Notes under the pieces: generated by a model | What the model saw: the letters and a program-made list of their open reading frames with translations, nothing else | Database searches by the model: none | Told to the model about the DNA's origin: nothing | NCBI GenBank assembly: GCA_946186925.1 | Contig: CAMHPA010000030.1 | Span: forward strand, 1-33,015 | Reading direction: 5' to 3' | DNA length: 33,015 nucleotides | Source: an uncultured Bacteroidota bacterium | Lineage (GTDB): Bacteria; Bacteroidota; Bacteroidia; Bacteroidales; SZUA-534 | Position numbers and translations under genes: made by a program | In this document: in pieces, positions 15,507 to 24,006 of the stretch | Numbering within the stretch: the stretch's first letter is position 1 | Layout of the letters: each line of letters begins with the position of its first letter

Positions 15507-17576
15507 TCAATCCATCCCCCAAAACTTCCGCAAAAACCACTCGGCAGAAAGGAATGCGAGGGCGAGAAGCAGAATTGGCAGAAGGTCGATAATGCGAAGC
15601 AATTCGTTGGTAACAATCACTGAATCAGTAATTTCACTATTACCAATGATTGCATCGGCAAGGCCGTCAATATTGTCAGGAAGGAACATACGGCCGCCGT
15701 GGCTGTCGGCAAGTTGGAAGAGCAGGCTGTGATTGGCTTGCAGGCTGGCCATCTCGGCCGATTCCTCAACAACCATAAACTGTCCGCGACGCGTGAGCAC
15801 CTCATCGCCCAAAGTGGCGGTGGCGGTGTAGCGGTAAAGACCAGCGGGTTTGCGACCAATGTTGAGCGCGTAGCCCGCAGCCGTCGGCTGGAACGCCGAT
15901 TTAATGCGGTTTCCAGCGGGGTTGGTCAGTTCGAGAACCACATCGGCCGTGGTGACAGGCTCCATCGAAAGATTGTAGAGCACGGCATCGAAAAGCACCT
16001 CGCGGTGCATTGGCACAACATCGGCAACCGTCACCTCAAAGCGGTCCTTCTTTTCGTTTGTGCAAAGATATTGTATTGATTTAGTGATAATTTCATCGGT
16101 CACCAGGTGAGAGCCGTTCGACGCATAATCGGCCAAGCGCCAGCGCCAAAGCCCCTCTCCCGCCACCACTCCAATTTTTTGCGTGGCCGTTGTGGCGAAA
16201 TAGATTAGCGGCCGCTGGGTGCCAACCGCGCCAATCTTCTGATAGAAAAGCACTTGCCCCACTGGCGCGGTGCGATAGTCGCCGTAAGGCACATTCAGTG
16301 GCGGGAAAAGCGCGGTCTGCGTTGCATCGAAATCGATTTTAAAAAACTGAAAATCAGCATTTAGCAGCGGAAAGGCATCCTCATTGCCTCCACGTTTCTG
16401 CTCAATGCCAACAGCGGGCGCAATCGAACCCAGAGCCTTCATATCGGTCTGATTACCAATAATAAACAGCATTGGTAACTCGGCCTCGCGCGCCTGCTCC
16501 ACAATTTTTTGCGCCTTGTGCTGCGCCGAGGGCAACTGGTGCAGAATGAGCAGCGAATAATCGGCAAGCCGACCATCGAAATCGGCTATATTCTTTATTG
16601 TCAGTTTGTAACGCTCATTTCGTGAGAGCACCTGCGCAATGGCCGACACATCGGGGTGCCACGAGTTTTGCAGCAAAAGCACGTTGACAACCTTGTCGCT
16701 GACATCGACAACCACGCTGCGGCGGTTGTTCTGCCTATTTGCATCATTTTCAGGCACATCAATGCGCACATCGTAGCGGTGCAAACCTTCGTCGGCACCA
16801 TCGATATAAAAAAGTTCCTTTTGGTAAACGTAATCGGAATTGATTGCGACGGTTCGGCTTTCGAGCACCTTATCGCCCTCAGCAACAGAAAGTTGATAAT
16901 TGCCCGCAGGCACTTTTTCGCCTTTCAGGCAAACCATTATCGGAAAACGCGAATGGTGGAAGGCCGTTCGGTTGGCCACAATGCGGTCAATCGACAAATC
17001 GGGGTGCGACAGCGTGTCGCCAAGGGCAATGGTGTAGATTGGCTTATTGAACGAGCCCGCCTTGTGGAGCGGGTCAGCGCCCTGGTTGGCAATTCCGTCG
17101 GAGGCAATTATCAGTGCGCCAATGTTTTCGCCGTAGAAATTCGTCTGCACATAGTCGAACACAGCGGCAATATTGGTAGTCTGGCCATCGAAGGTAATCA
17201 GCTCATTCTCAGCTACCTTATCAGAAAAAACAACTGGGCGGACTACGAATTTGCCACCCAGTTGCTGTTGCAGTTTATCAATTTCGGCAATGTAATCGGT
17301 TCTGTACCAGGCCGAATCGGCATTTGCCACAATCGACGACGAATTGTCCTGGGCCACCAACACTATTGGGCGTTGCACTTGTTTGTGACTGATTTTCAGC
17401 GTTATGCCAGCCACCATAACACAAAGCGCAAGCACGGTCAGAAAACGCAAAGCCGCCAAAACGGCGCGCTGCCGCTTGTCGGCCTGCGATTTGACCTTTG
17501 CGCCCGAATAGAGCCACCACGCCACGGCGGCGGCCACGGGCAAGCCAATCAGTATCGGCACAACAAATTGTGTCAT
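15507..17576 (-). CDS. VWA-like membrane protein, Bacteroidetes conserved
   Basis: A 689-aa protein with two N-terminal transmembrane helices (about 5-23 and 43-63) and one at the C-terminus (about 663-682, IDLLPILLLALAFLSAEWFL). This is the layout of Bat-like membrane proteins. Between them lies a von Willebrand A-like fold: VLVAQDNSSSI is in the DxSxS metal-site position and ALIIASDGIANQG follows at the usual spacing. The middle region (PVGQVLFYQKIGAVG, LIYFATTATQKIGVVAGEGLWRW) resembles the glutamine-amidotransferase-like domain of large VWA membrane proteins. Function is unknown, possibly envelope-related. It is 24 bp downstream of fabG on the same strand, so the two are probably co-transcribed. 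Confidence 0.75.
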   Translation of the reverse strand: MTQFVVPILIGLPVAAAVAWWLYSGAKVKSQADKRQRAVLAALRFLTVLALCVMVAGITLKISHKQVQRPIVLVAQDNSSSIVANADSAWYRTDYIAEIDKLQQQLGGKFVVRPVVFSDKVAENELITFDGQTTNIAAVFDYVQTNFYGENIGALIIASDGIANQGADPLHKAGSFNKPIYTIALGDTLSHPDLSIDRIVANRTAFHHSRFPIMVCLKGEKVPAGNYQLSVAEGDKVLESRTVAINSDYVYQKELFYIDGADEGLHRYDVRIDVPENDANRQNNRRSVVVDVSDKVVNVLLLQNSWHPDVSAIAQVLSRNERYKLTIKNIADFDGRLADYSLLILHQLPSAQHKAQKIVEQAREAELPMLFIIGNQTDMKALGSIAPAVGIEQKRGGNEDAFPLLNADFQFFKIDFDATQTALFPPLNVPYGDYRTAPVGQVLFYQKIGAVGTQRPLIYFATTATQKIGVVAGEGLWRWRLADYASNGSHLVTDEIITKSIQYLCTNEKKDRFEVTVADVVPMHREVLFDAVLYNLSMEPVTTADVVLELTNPAGNRIKSAFQPTAAGYALNIGRKPAGLYRYTATATLGDEVLTRRGQFMVVEESAEMASLQANHSLLFQLADSHGGRMFLPDNIDGLADAIIGNSEITDSVIVTNELLRIIDLLPILLLALAFLSAEWFLRKFWGMD

Positions 17577-17600
17577 AGTCAGATACCGACAATCGGGCTA

Positions 17601-18347
17601 TCAGGTGAGCATTCCGCCGCAGACGTTGATAACCTGTCCTGTAACGTAAGCCGAAAGGTCGGAACCAAGGAAGGCAGCCACATTGGCCACATCTTCGGGC
17701 GTTCCGCCACGGCGCATCGGGATTTTCTTCATCCACTCCTCTTTCACCGCATCTGGCAGAACATCAGTCATTTCGGTCATAATAAAGCCTGGAGCGATGG
17801 CGTTGCAGCGAATGTTGCGAGCACCTAGTTCCTGTGCCGCCGACTTGGTGAAGCCGATGATTCCAGCCTTCGAAGCCGCATAGTTGCACTGGTTGGCGTT
17901 GCCGCGAACACCCACAATCGAACTCATATTGACGATTGAACCGCCTGCCTGCTTCCACATAATGGGCTGAACGGCCTTGCTCATACAGAACACCGATTTC
18001 AGATTGACGCGCATAATGTCGTCCCACTGCTCCTCGGTGAGGCGCTTGAGAGCGGCGTCGCGTGTGATTCCTGCGTTGTTCACCAGAATGTCGATACGGC
18101 CGAACTCAGCGGCAATCTCGGCCACATATTTCTGCGCGGCTTCGAAATCAGAAGCGTCGAAAGCGTAGAATTTGGCCTTCACTCCCATCTGGTTCAGTTC
18201 GTTTTCAAACTTCATCACCTCATCGCGAAGCGACGTGCAGGTCAAAGCCAGATTGGCGCCCTGCTCTGCGAATTTCAAGGCTATTCCCTTGCCAATTCCG
18301 CGTCCGGCGCCAGTTATCAGCGCCACTTTTCCTTCAAGTAATTTCAT
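17601..18347 (-). CDS. fabG: 3-oxoacyl-[acyl-carrier-protein] reductase
   Basis: A 248-aa short-chain dehydrogenase. It has the NADP(H)-binding TGAGRGIG at residues 12-19, NNAG at 90-93 and the catalytic Ser143, Tyr156 and Lys160 (SSIVG and YAASK). ITRDAALKRLTEEQWDDIMRVNL and the C-terminal GQVINVCGGML are typical of FabG, which reduces 3-oxoacyl-ACP in fatty-acid elongation. Length is standard. It is the first gene of a probable two-gene unit with the VWA-like gene. Paralogous SDRs acting on other substrates cannot be excluded from sequence alone. Confidence 0.92.
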   Translation of the reverse strand: MKLLEGKVALITGAGRGIGKGIALKFAEQGANLALTCTSLRDEVMKFENELNQMGVKAKFYAFDASDFEAAQKYVAEIAAEFGRIDILVNNAGITRDAALKRLTEEQWDDIMRVNLKSVFCMSKAVQPIMWKQAGGSIVNMSSIVGVRGNANQCNYAASKAGIIGFTKSAAQELGARNIRCNAIAPGFIMTEMTDVLPDAVKEEWMKKIPMRRGGTPEDVANVAAFLGSDLSAYVTGQVINVCGGMLT

Positions 18348-18540
18348 ATTTTTTGAGATTTAATGCGTTGGCACGAACAAATTTTATGCCTACGCAGATG
18401 CGAAGGTAGAAATTATTGGCGAATCGCAGCAACATCGAGCCATCGCCGAAAGGCAGAAAAAAGAGTTTCGCGGCAGCGCACAATAAAAACTCAGGCTGAT
18501 GCGTATAAGGTGTGCCTATTTTTCCCAACAAAGGCGGAAT

Positions 18541-18574
18541 TTTGATGGCGGTTTAATTAAAAATTATAGTTTTG
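18541..18574 (+). promoter_or_regulatory. Putative promoter of the outer-membrane barrel gene
   Basis: TAGTTTTG at 18567-18574 matches the -7 consensus. TTTG at 18541-18544 is in the -33 region with a slightly long 22-nt spacer. A leader of about 40 nt would precede the ATG at 18620. Confidence 0.5.
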
Positions 18575-18619
18575 CACCGGCTTTCTGGACAATCAGAAAG
18601 TCATACTAATGATAAACAG

Positions 18620-19324
18620 ATGAAAAAACTTTTATTGATTGCGCTGTTGTTTGTTGCGGCAGTTTCGGCCGTGAACGCGCAAACCGAGGAATACATAACA
18701 TTAGGTATCAACGGCGGCGGTGTGTATAACATCAACGGTTACAGAAAAGACACCAACTACTACGGGAATACGTTCCAAAACGGCATCCCGGGCTACAACG
18801 TGGCTATCGACTTTGGTATCCGCACATCGGCAAAAACGCGTTTCCGTTTTGAGATTGAGCACGAGGAATTCCACTACGAGGCTTTATGGGACACGGCAAG
18901 AATGTCATCAGCCATCAAAAGCAAAATCTACAAAACCCGCGTGAAAGTTTGGAATATGGGGTTCAATCTCCGATTCGACTATAAATTTGCCGAGAGCGAA
19001 AAATGGAAGGTATTCTTATCTCCAGGTTTCTTGTGGGAGTTCAATATTGCCCGCGAGTCAAAAAATCTGAAGACCCCATATGAAAATCCGCTATCGCACA
19101 GCATTCGCAAAAGAAGCTATAAGAATTACAACGGGATTGCCTACGAAAATCCGAACCACATTTTGGGTGCCAACTTGCAGTTGCTTTGCAAATACAAAAT
19201 TGCCAAACACATTGCTTTAACACTCACACCTGAATACTACATCTATTTCCGTGGTGTTGTGAAGCACAATGGTGCTCCATACCAGCGCTTGACGCTGAAC
19301 GGCGGTTTGGAGTTCAACTTCTAA
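18620..19324 (+). CDS. Small outer-membrane beta-barrel protein
   Basis: A 234-aa protein with a clear signal peptide (MKKLLLIALLFVAAVSAVNAQ). Alternating amphipathic strands rich in Tyr/Phe/Asn follow, ending in NGGLEFNF, the aromatic terminus expected of BAM-assembled barrels. Strand-like segments include YITLGINGGGVYNINGY, WNMGFNLRFDYKFA and KVFLSPGFLWEFNI. An 8-stranded OmpA/OmpW-like barrel is plausible. The frame is open back to 18572, but the lysine-rich signal start at 18620 is the natural one. It has its own promoter and terminator, so it is likely monocistronic. Substrate or role is unknown. Confidence 0.7.
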   Translation: MKKLLLIALLFVAAVSAVNAQTEEYITLGINGGGVYNINGYRKDTNYYGNTFQNGIPGYNVAIDFGIRTSAKTRFRFEIEHEEFHYEALWDTARMSSAIKSKIYKTRVKVWNMGFNLRFDYKFAESEKWKVFLSPGFLWEFNIARESKNLKTPYENPLSHSIRKRSYKNYNGIAYENPNHILGANLQLLCKYKIAKHIALTLTPEYYIYFRGVVKHNGAPYQRLTLNGGLEFNF

Positions 19325-19346
19325 ACAAAATCAAACATTTACATAT

Positions 19347-19375
19347 AAGCCTATCGATTTTCGGTAGGCTTTTTT
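19347..19375 (+). terminator. Intrinsic terminator after the barrel gene
   Basis: AAGCCTATCGA-TTT-TCGGTAGGCTT: an 11-bp stem with one G-U pair followed by TTTTT, 22 bp after the stop codon. Confidence 0.85.
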
Positions 19376-19446
19376 GTTGCTGTTACGAATGCCGAAGGAG
19401 AAACATCACGAAAAACCAATATCTTCACCACCAAAACCGACAGGCA

Positions 19447-19995
19447 ATGAATGGTCAGATTACGATTTTGGACAAACCGTCGCTGCGGCGGATGGTGGGG
19501 CAGTTGAAGAAACTGCTGACCGAAGGCGAAAAGCGGCGGCAAGCCGATAGCGTGTTTGCGCAAATTGAACAACTTCAGCAATTTAAAGTTGCCACTGATA
19601 TTGCCGTCTATTGGTCGCTCGACGACGAGATTGACACTCTCCGTTTTATTGAAAAATGGTTTGAGCGGAAACGACTCTGGCTGCCCGTGGTTGTGGGTGA
19701 CGATTTGATTTTCAGGCAATTCGAAGGTACTGACCGAATGACTGCGGGCGCGTTCGGAATTCTGGAACCAACGGGGCGGCAACTCGACAATGTAGCGCAA
19801 ATCGGCCTGATAATTGTTCCTGGCGTGGCCTTCGACTTGCAAAACAACCGTATGGGGCGCGGCCGCGGCTTCTACGACCGTCTGCTTGCCAACTCAAGGG
19901 CTTACAAAATCGGTACCACATACAGTTGTCAGATTTTCAATCAGATACCGACAGAAGAAACTGACATTCCAATGGATTTGGTGGTTGGCGGATAA
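19447..19995 (+). CDS. 5-formyltetrahydrofolate cyclo-ligase
   Basis: A 182-aa enzyme that converts 5-formyl-THF to 5,10-methenyl-THF with ATP. Supporting motifs are FGILEPTG (EP-x-G), LIIVPGVAFDLQNNRMGRGRGFYDRLL (the family signature with the G-x-G-x-GFYDR loop) and the late QIFNQIPTEETDIPMDLVV. The N-terminal SLRRMVGQLKKLL replaces the usual K-x-x-LR start. It lies between the barrel gene and the convergent XRE gene, with no functional partner nearby. ATG at 19447 is the only sensible start. Confidence 0.9.
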   Translation: MNGQITILDKPSLRRMVGQLKKLLTEGEKRRQADSVFAQIEQLQQFKVATDIAVYWSLDDEIDTLRFIEKWFERKRLWLPVVVGDDLIFRQFEGTDRMTAGAFGILEPTGRQLDNVAQIGLIIVPGVAFDLQNNRMGRGRGFYDRLLANSRAYKIGTTYSCQIFNQIPTEETDIPMDLVVGG

Positions 19996-20004
19996 ACACA
20001 AAAA

Positions 20005-20030
20005 GCACGAAATGTTTTACGATTCCGTGC
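20005..20030. terminator. Weak hairpin between convergent genes
   Basis: GCACG (20005-20009) pairs with CGTGC (20026-20030), with AAAG/CTTT-like flanks. It sits between the cyclo-ligase gene and the convergent XRE gene. The surrounding string (AAAAGCACGAAAT, CCGTGCCTTTCGCGTG) looks like a dispersed intergenic repeat. Terminator function is uncertain. Confidence 0.3.
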
Positions 20031-20058
20031 CTTTCGCGTGTTAGTTGTTTAAAGTGTT

Positions 20059-20274
20059 TTAGCCAACAGGTTCGTCTTTGTACTCAAGTATGTCACCTGG
20101 CTGACAATCAAGGGCTTTGCAGATAGCATCGAGTGTTGAGAATCGGACTGCCCGCACCTTGCCCGTCTTAAGCAGCGATAGGTTTGCCTGCGTAATGCCA
20201 ATCTGTTCCGCCAACGCCTGCGACGATATTTTGCGTTTGGCCATCATCACATCCAAATTCACTATTATACTCAT
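20059..20274 (-). CDS. XRE-family regulator paired with DUF2975 protein
   Basis: A 71-aa single-domain HTH protein of the YozG type. The helix-turn-helix reads SSQALAEQIGITQANLSLLKTGKVRAVRFSTLDAICKALDC, ending GDILEYKDE. It is encoded 12 bp downstream of the DUF2975 membrane gene on the same strand, a conserved gene pair in Bacteroidetes and Firmicutes. It probably represses its own operon; candidate CGATAA-type inverted repeats lie upstream of the pair near 21131-21147. Confidence 0.85.
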   Translation of the reverse strand: MSIIVNLDVMMAKRKISSQALAEQIGITQANLSLLKTGKVRAVRFSTLDAICKALDCQPGDILEYKDEPVG

Positions 20275-20286
20275 AATATCAATCAG

Positions 20287-21042
20287 TTAAACGGTTAAAT
20301 CAACATCTTCTTTCAGATCTTTGCCCATACTGAATATCTGCGACAAAAGCATAAGCCCTGTGCCTGCTATAAGCCACGCGCGACCATTTATCGGGCCGAA
20401 AACCACCTGATAATCATCAAATTGGATACCGAAAGTCATAAAGTAGCCATATATCTGCCAAATGAATCGGACAACAAAGAATATTGTCATCAAAATGCCC
20501 AAGCGCTCAAGGTCAACCGTCATTTGCGACACAAATATATTCCCTTTGCGAATATTCCTAATCACCCTTACAATCAGTCGGATAACCCATATCAAACCGA
20601 TAAGGTAAACTATGGCAACTACTACAGTTAAAACCGACATTTTGACAAAAAAATTTCGTGTCGTCCGAAAATGGATTTGAGCTTTATCAATGTACATCAA
20701 CCCCATAGTTGTTGAGTTGGTCGCGTAAATAATCGGTGAGTTGGTGTGGCTACGTTTTCGCAGATTCACGTCGAACCACATAGGGCGCCAATTCCTGGTT
20801 ATCGATACATCAACTGTGTCAATTTCGCCCAACGAATCGGTAACAACTTGATAGGTGGTGTCCGATTTAGTTGTAACCAACGGGTTGGCATCGCGCTCAA
20901 CAGTCGGCATACTATCGACATTATCGTGGATATAGAGGCGTGAATAGTGTGGCTTGTCTGTGGGTGTGAACACTGCAAATCCAACAACAAACAGGATTGA
21001 AAACAGGAACAGTCCTGAGTAGAATTTTAGTTTTTTGTTCAT
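20287..21042 (-). CDS. DUF2975 family membrane protein
   Basis: A 251-aa membrane protein. TM helices are near residues 6-24, 125-147, 170-192 and 212-232 (FSGLFLFSILFVV-, VVVAIVYLIGLIWVI-, IFFVVRFIWQIYGYF- and LIAGTGLMLL-like). The C-terminal half gives the DUF2975 pattern: RNIRKGNIFVSQMTVDLERLGILM. A longer periplasmic segment between TM1 and TM2 is an extension typical of Bacteroidetes members. The frame is open to 21087, but Met at 21042 (MNKKLKFYSG) directly precedes TM1. It forms an operon with the XRE gene; its function is not established. Confidence 0.85.
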   Translation of the reverse strand: MNKKLKFYSGLFLFSILFVVGFAVFTPTDKPHYSRLYIHDNVDSMPTVERDANPLVTTKSDTTYQVVTDSLGEIDTVDVSITRNWRPMWFDVNLRKRSHTNSPIIYATNSTTMGLMYIDKAQIHFRTTRNFFVKMSVLTVVVAIVYLIGLIWVIRLIVRVIRNIRKGNIFVSQMTVDLERLGILMTIFFVVRFIWQIYGYFMTFGIQFDDYQVVFGPINGRAWLIAGTGLMLLSQIFSMGKDLKEDVDLTV

Positions 21043-21084
21043 AGTAGTAAGTTTTTTATTGTTAAACGATAAATAATTACTGTG

Positions 21085-21117
21085 CAAAAATAATTAAATT
21101 TTGATATTCGCAACAAA
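21085..21117 (-). promoter_or_regulatory. Promoter of the DUF2975-XRE operon
   Basis: On the minus strand, TTTG (21117-21114), a 21-nt spacer and TATTTTTG (21092-21085) fit the Bacteroidetes consensus. The ATG is 43 nt downstream at 21042. TTATCG-TTTTT-CGATAA at 21131-21147 and further CGATAA words nearby (21067, 21142) could be operator half-sites. Confidence 0.6.
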
Positions 21118-21243
21118 AAATAGAAAAATTTTATCGTTTTTCGATAATTATTTTTCGAATAATACAAATGTGTACTCTTTGCAGCCTTTCACCAACATCG
21201 AAATTGGCAATTGAGCCATCTAAAAATATAGCAGTCAACAATG

Positions 21244-21273
21244 TTTCATTTTTCCAACAATTTTCTACTTTTG
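21244..21273 (+). promoter_or_regulatory. Promoter of the threonine operon
   Basis: TACTTTTG (21266-21273) matches the -7 consensus, with TTTC at 21244-21247 as a weaker -33 element (18-nt spacer). Transcription would begin near 21280, about 18 nt before the leader-peptide ATG. Confidence 0.55.
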
Positions 21274-21297
21274 CGCTACTCAAAAAAGAGAGAATAA

Positions 21298-21417
21298 ATG
21301 CTTGTACTAAACAACATAAACAGAGGAATTTCCACTACGGGCGCACCATCGACGCGGTGCACAATCGCCTACATTCCTTCGACCACAACCACTACCCCTT
21401 GCGGGGGTCGAATGTGA
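21298..21417 (+). CDS. Threonine-rich leader peptide of the thr operon
   Basis: A 39-codon ORF (start 21298, stop TGA 21415-21417) that begins MLVLNNINRGISTTGAPST. It holds nine Thr codons, including five in a row at codons 29-33 (21382-21396), plus four Ile. Downstream lies thrA, whose product feeds both Thr and Ile, so this matches the logic of the enterobacterial thrL leader, which counts Thr and Ile codons. It begins about 25 nt after a promoter -7 box, and the Thr run coincides with the 5' arms of possible hairpins. The role is inferred, but the codon content is directly visible. Confidence 0.75.
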   Translation: MLVLNNINRGISTTGAPSTRCTIAYIPSTTTTTPCGGRM

Positions 21418-21427
21418 TATGTGGTTT
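21343..21427 (+). promoter_or_regulatory. Candidate attenuator hairpins in the thr leader
   Basis: Possible pairings are GCACC/GGTGC (21343-21347 with 21356-21360), TTCGACC/GGTCGAA (21378-21384 with 21406-21412), ACCCC/GGGGT (21394-21398 with 21404-21408) and AACCAC/GTGGTT (21387-21392 with 21421-21426). Several are mutually exclusive, and three use the Thr-codon run as an arm, as expected for ribosome-controlled switching. No clear T-run follows, so control may be translational or through a non-canonical terminator. Confidence 0.5.
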
Positions 21428-21474
21428 CAGCAATTTTACAAGTATTTTACTAATCTATTAAAAATCAATTTATT

Positions 21475-23919
21475 ATGCAGATATTAAAATTTGGCGGCTC
21501 ATCGGTTGCCAATGCCGAACGCATTGAACAACTGGCCAAAATAGTGGGCCGATACGGTAAACAGGATTTGGTGGTTGTGGTGTCGGCTTTGCAGGGCGTT
21601 ACCAACCTGCTGGAAAACAGCGCAAAAGCCGCACTCGAAGGCTCGGAACAGTACACCGAGTTCATCGACGAGATTCGCCGCCGCCACATTGAGATTATCA
21701 ACGAACTGGTGGCCGACGACCAAAAAAACGCAATGACCGAATTCATCAAGGACCGCTGCGCAGAGGCCAACAAGATTTGCCAAAGCATCAAATTTTTGGA
21801 CGAATGTTCGGACCGCACCCGCGCCAAACTGCTCTCAATGGGCGAGCGTATGTCGTCGACACTCATCAGCGCATCGCTTAACAATTTGGGACTGAAGAAC
21901 ATACTCGTCGACTCGCGCAACATTATCATTACCGACAGCAACTATCTGCAAGGCAATGTGGACCACGCCCTGTCGGAACAGAAAACGCGCAACGAATTCA
22001 AAAACTTCAAGGGAATAGCCGTGGTGCCTGGCTTCATTTCGAGCACGCACGACAGCGAGGCTTCGACTCTGGGCCGCGGCGGTTCGGACTACACGGCCGC
22101 TCTGCTGGGCAACTATCTCGACGCGTCGCTCATCGATATTTGGACCGACGTGAGCGGTATGCTGACGGCCGCACCGAATATTGTTTCGGCTGCATATCCA
22201 ATCAAATCAATGAGTTATGAAGAGGCAATGGAACTTTCGTACTTTGGCGCGAAGGTCATCTATCCGCCGACCATTCAGCCTGCGCTTGAGAAGAAAATCC
22301 CCATCGGCATAAAAAATTCATACGCGCCTGACGACGAAGGTACGCTCATCACCGAGCACCCGAACCACGGCGACGCCACGGTTAAGGGCTTCTCGTCAAT
22401 CGGCAACATATCGCTTGTAACCGTGTCGGGCAGCGGAATGATTGGGGTGCCTGGCGTGGCTATGCGGGCGTTCAAGGCTCTCTGCGCCGCGAATGTGAAC
22501 GTGCTGTTCATCACGCAGTCGTCGAGCGAGCACACCATCTGCATCGGCATCTACACAACCGACGCCGAGGCGGCCTGCAGCCAACTCAACGAGGAATTCT
22601 CGATTGAGATTGAGCGCAAGATTGTGCACACCATCGAGTCGGAAGACGGCCTGGCAATCATTGCCGTGGTGGGCGACAAAATGCGCGAGCAGGTGGGCAT
22701 CGCTGGCAAGGCTTTCCGCCTGCTGGGCGAGAACGGCATCAACATCAGAGCCATCGCGCAAGGCGCAACCGAGCGCAACATATCGATTGTTATCAAGGAA
22801 AAAGAGGTGGCAAAGGCGCTGAACGCACTGCACGACGGCTTCTTCCTGTCGAAATACAAACGCGTGCACCTGTTTATGGTGGGCGTGGGCACGGTGGGCG
22901 GCACAATGCTCGACCAACTGCGCGACCAAACCGATTTCTTGAAAAATGAGTACGGAATCGACATCCGCGTGGTGGGAATTTCGAACTCTAAACGAATGAT
23001 TTTCAATCGCAAAGGCATCGACCTGACGAACTGGCGCGACCTTCTGACCAACGCCGACGAAGCGGCCAATCTGCCTGCGTTCATCGAGAACATCAAAACG
23101 CTGAACCTGCGCAACAGCATCTTCATCGACAACACGGCGTCGCACGAACTGCCGAAAATGTACAGCCGCGTGGCGCAACTGAGCATCCCGATTGTGGCGT
23201 CGAACAAGATTATGGCGTCGTCGCCGCTTGAGACGTACCTGAATTTCAAGAAGGAAGTGAAGGCCTACGGCGTGAAATTCCTGCACGAGACCAATGTGGC
23301 AGCGGGTTTGCCCGTGCTGAAGACCATTGAGGACCTTGTGGCTTCGGGCGACAAAATCATTAAAATTCAGGCCGTGCTTTCGGGCAGTCTGAACTACATT
23401 TTCAACACCATCAGCAGCGATGTTCCGTTCTCGCAGGCCGTGGTTCAGGCGCGTGAGAAGGGCCTGACCGAACCCGACCCCGCAATCGATTTGAGCGGTC
23501 TCGACGTTCGCCGCAAGATTCTGATTCTGGCGCGCGTGGGCGGAAATATGCTCGAACTTGACGACGTGCTGAAGAACGACATCATTCCTGAAAACGAATT
23601 GAAAGCCAACAACTTCGACGAACTTCTGGACAACCTGAAGAAAAACGACGCGAAGATTGAGGCCATCCGCGCCGAATCGGCCGCCGCTGGCAAGAAACTG
23701 CGCTATGTGGCTGAATTTGACAATGGTAAGGCCGTGACGGGCCTGCAGAGCGTTGACGCGAGCCACCCCGCCTACAACCTTGACGGAATGGACAACATCA
23801 TTCTGCTCTACACCCGCCGCTACCACGACCAACCGCTCGTGATTAAGGGCGCTGGCGCTGGTCCTGGCGTGACGGCTTCGGGCGTGTTTGCGGATATGAT
23901 GAGGCTGGCAAATATGTAG
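21475..23919 (+). CDS. thrA: Bifunctional aspartokinase / homoserine dehydrogenase I
   Basis: An 814-aa fusion enzyme catalysing the first and third steps from aspartate to threonine. The aspartokinase domain (1-285) opens with KFGGSSVAN and includes STLGRGGSDYTAALLG and SYFGAKVIYPPTI. The ACT regulatory region (about 305-460) has GSGMIGVPGVAMRAF and ITQSSSEHTICIGI, the usual allosteric Thr-binding part. The homoserine dehydrogenase domain (about 465-814) starts with the NAD(P)-binding MVGVGTVGGTML and contains VAAGLPVLKTIEDL, GSLNYIF and the late GPGVTASGVFADMMR. Length matches the family. It follows a Thr-rich leader and precedes an S23 gene and thrC. Confidence 0.97.
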   Translation: MQILKFGGSSVANAERIEQLAKIVGRYGKQDLVVVVSALQGVTNLLENSAKAALEGSEQYTEFIDEIRRRHIEIINELVADDQKNAMTEFIKDRCAEANKICQSIKFLDECSDRTRAKLLSMGERMSSTLISASLNNLGLKNILVDSRNIIITDSNYLQGNVDHALSEQKTRNEFKNFKGIAVVPGFISSTHDSEASTLGRGGSDYTAALLGNYLDASLIDIWTDVSGMLTAAPNIVSAAYPIKSMSYEEAMELSYFGAKVIYPPTIQPALEKKIPIGIKNSYAPDDEGTLITEHPNHGDATVKGFSSIGNISLVTVSGSGMIGVPGVAMRAFKALCAANVNVLFITQSSSEHTICIGIYTTDAEAACSQLNEEFSIEIERKIVHTIESEDGLAIIAVVGDKMREQVGIAGKAFRLLGENGINIRAIAQGATERNISIVIKEKEVAKALNALHDGFFLSKYKRVHLFMVGVGTVGGTMLDQLRDQTDFLKNEYGIDIRVVGISNSKRMIFNRKGIDLTNWRDLLTNADEAANLPAFIENIKTLNLRNSIFIDNTASHELPKMYSRVAQLSIPIVASNKIMASSPLETYLNFKKEVKAYGVKFLHETNVAAGLPVLKTIEDLVASGDKIIKIQAVLSGSLNYIFNTISSDVPFSQAVVQAREKGLTEPDPAIDLSGLDVRRKILILARVGGNMLELDDVLKNDIIPENELKANNFDELLDNLKKNDAKIEAIRAESAAAGKKLRYVAEFDNGKAVTGLQSVDASHPAYNLDGMDNIILLYTRRYHDQPLVIKGAGAGPGVTASGVFADMMRLANM

Positions 23920-23926
23920 TTGAAAA

Positions 23927-23990
23927 GTTGAAACGCTTCGCTGTTGAACAGGTTTAACGAGTTGAAACGCTACGTTGTTGAACAAGTTTA
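23927..23990 (+). repeat. Two 30-bp imperfect repeats left of the S23 gene (GTTGAAACGC...GTTGAACA)
   Basis: Copies at 23927-23956 and 23961-23990 differ at three of 30 positions, a 34-bp period. They contain TTGAACAGG/TTGAACAAG words whose reverse complement resembles the TTAAAC array on the other side of the S23 gene. Confidence 0.85.
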
Positions 23991-24006
23991 ATATTCATAA
24001 ATATCA

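Noticed and set aside
14998..15540. 180-codon minus-strand ORF over the BspA-like gene 3' end and terminator
   Set aside because: It is an antisense shadow running through an intrinsic terminator, with no domain.
21168..21461. 97-codon plus-strand ORF overlapping the thr promoter and leader
   Set aside because: It overlaps the promoter and leader peptide in another frame and has no recognisable features.
22396..23985. Long minus-strand open frame (529 codons) antisense to thrA
   Set aside because: It is a shadow of the GC-rich thrA coding strand. The translation is His/Val/Arg-rich with no domain, and thrA is certain.
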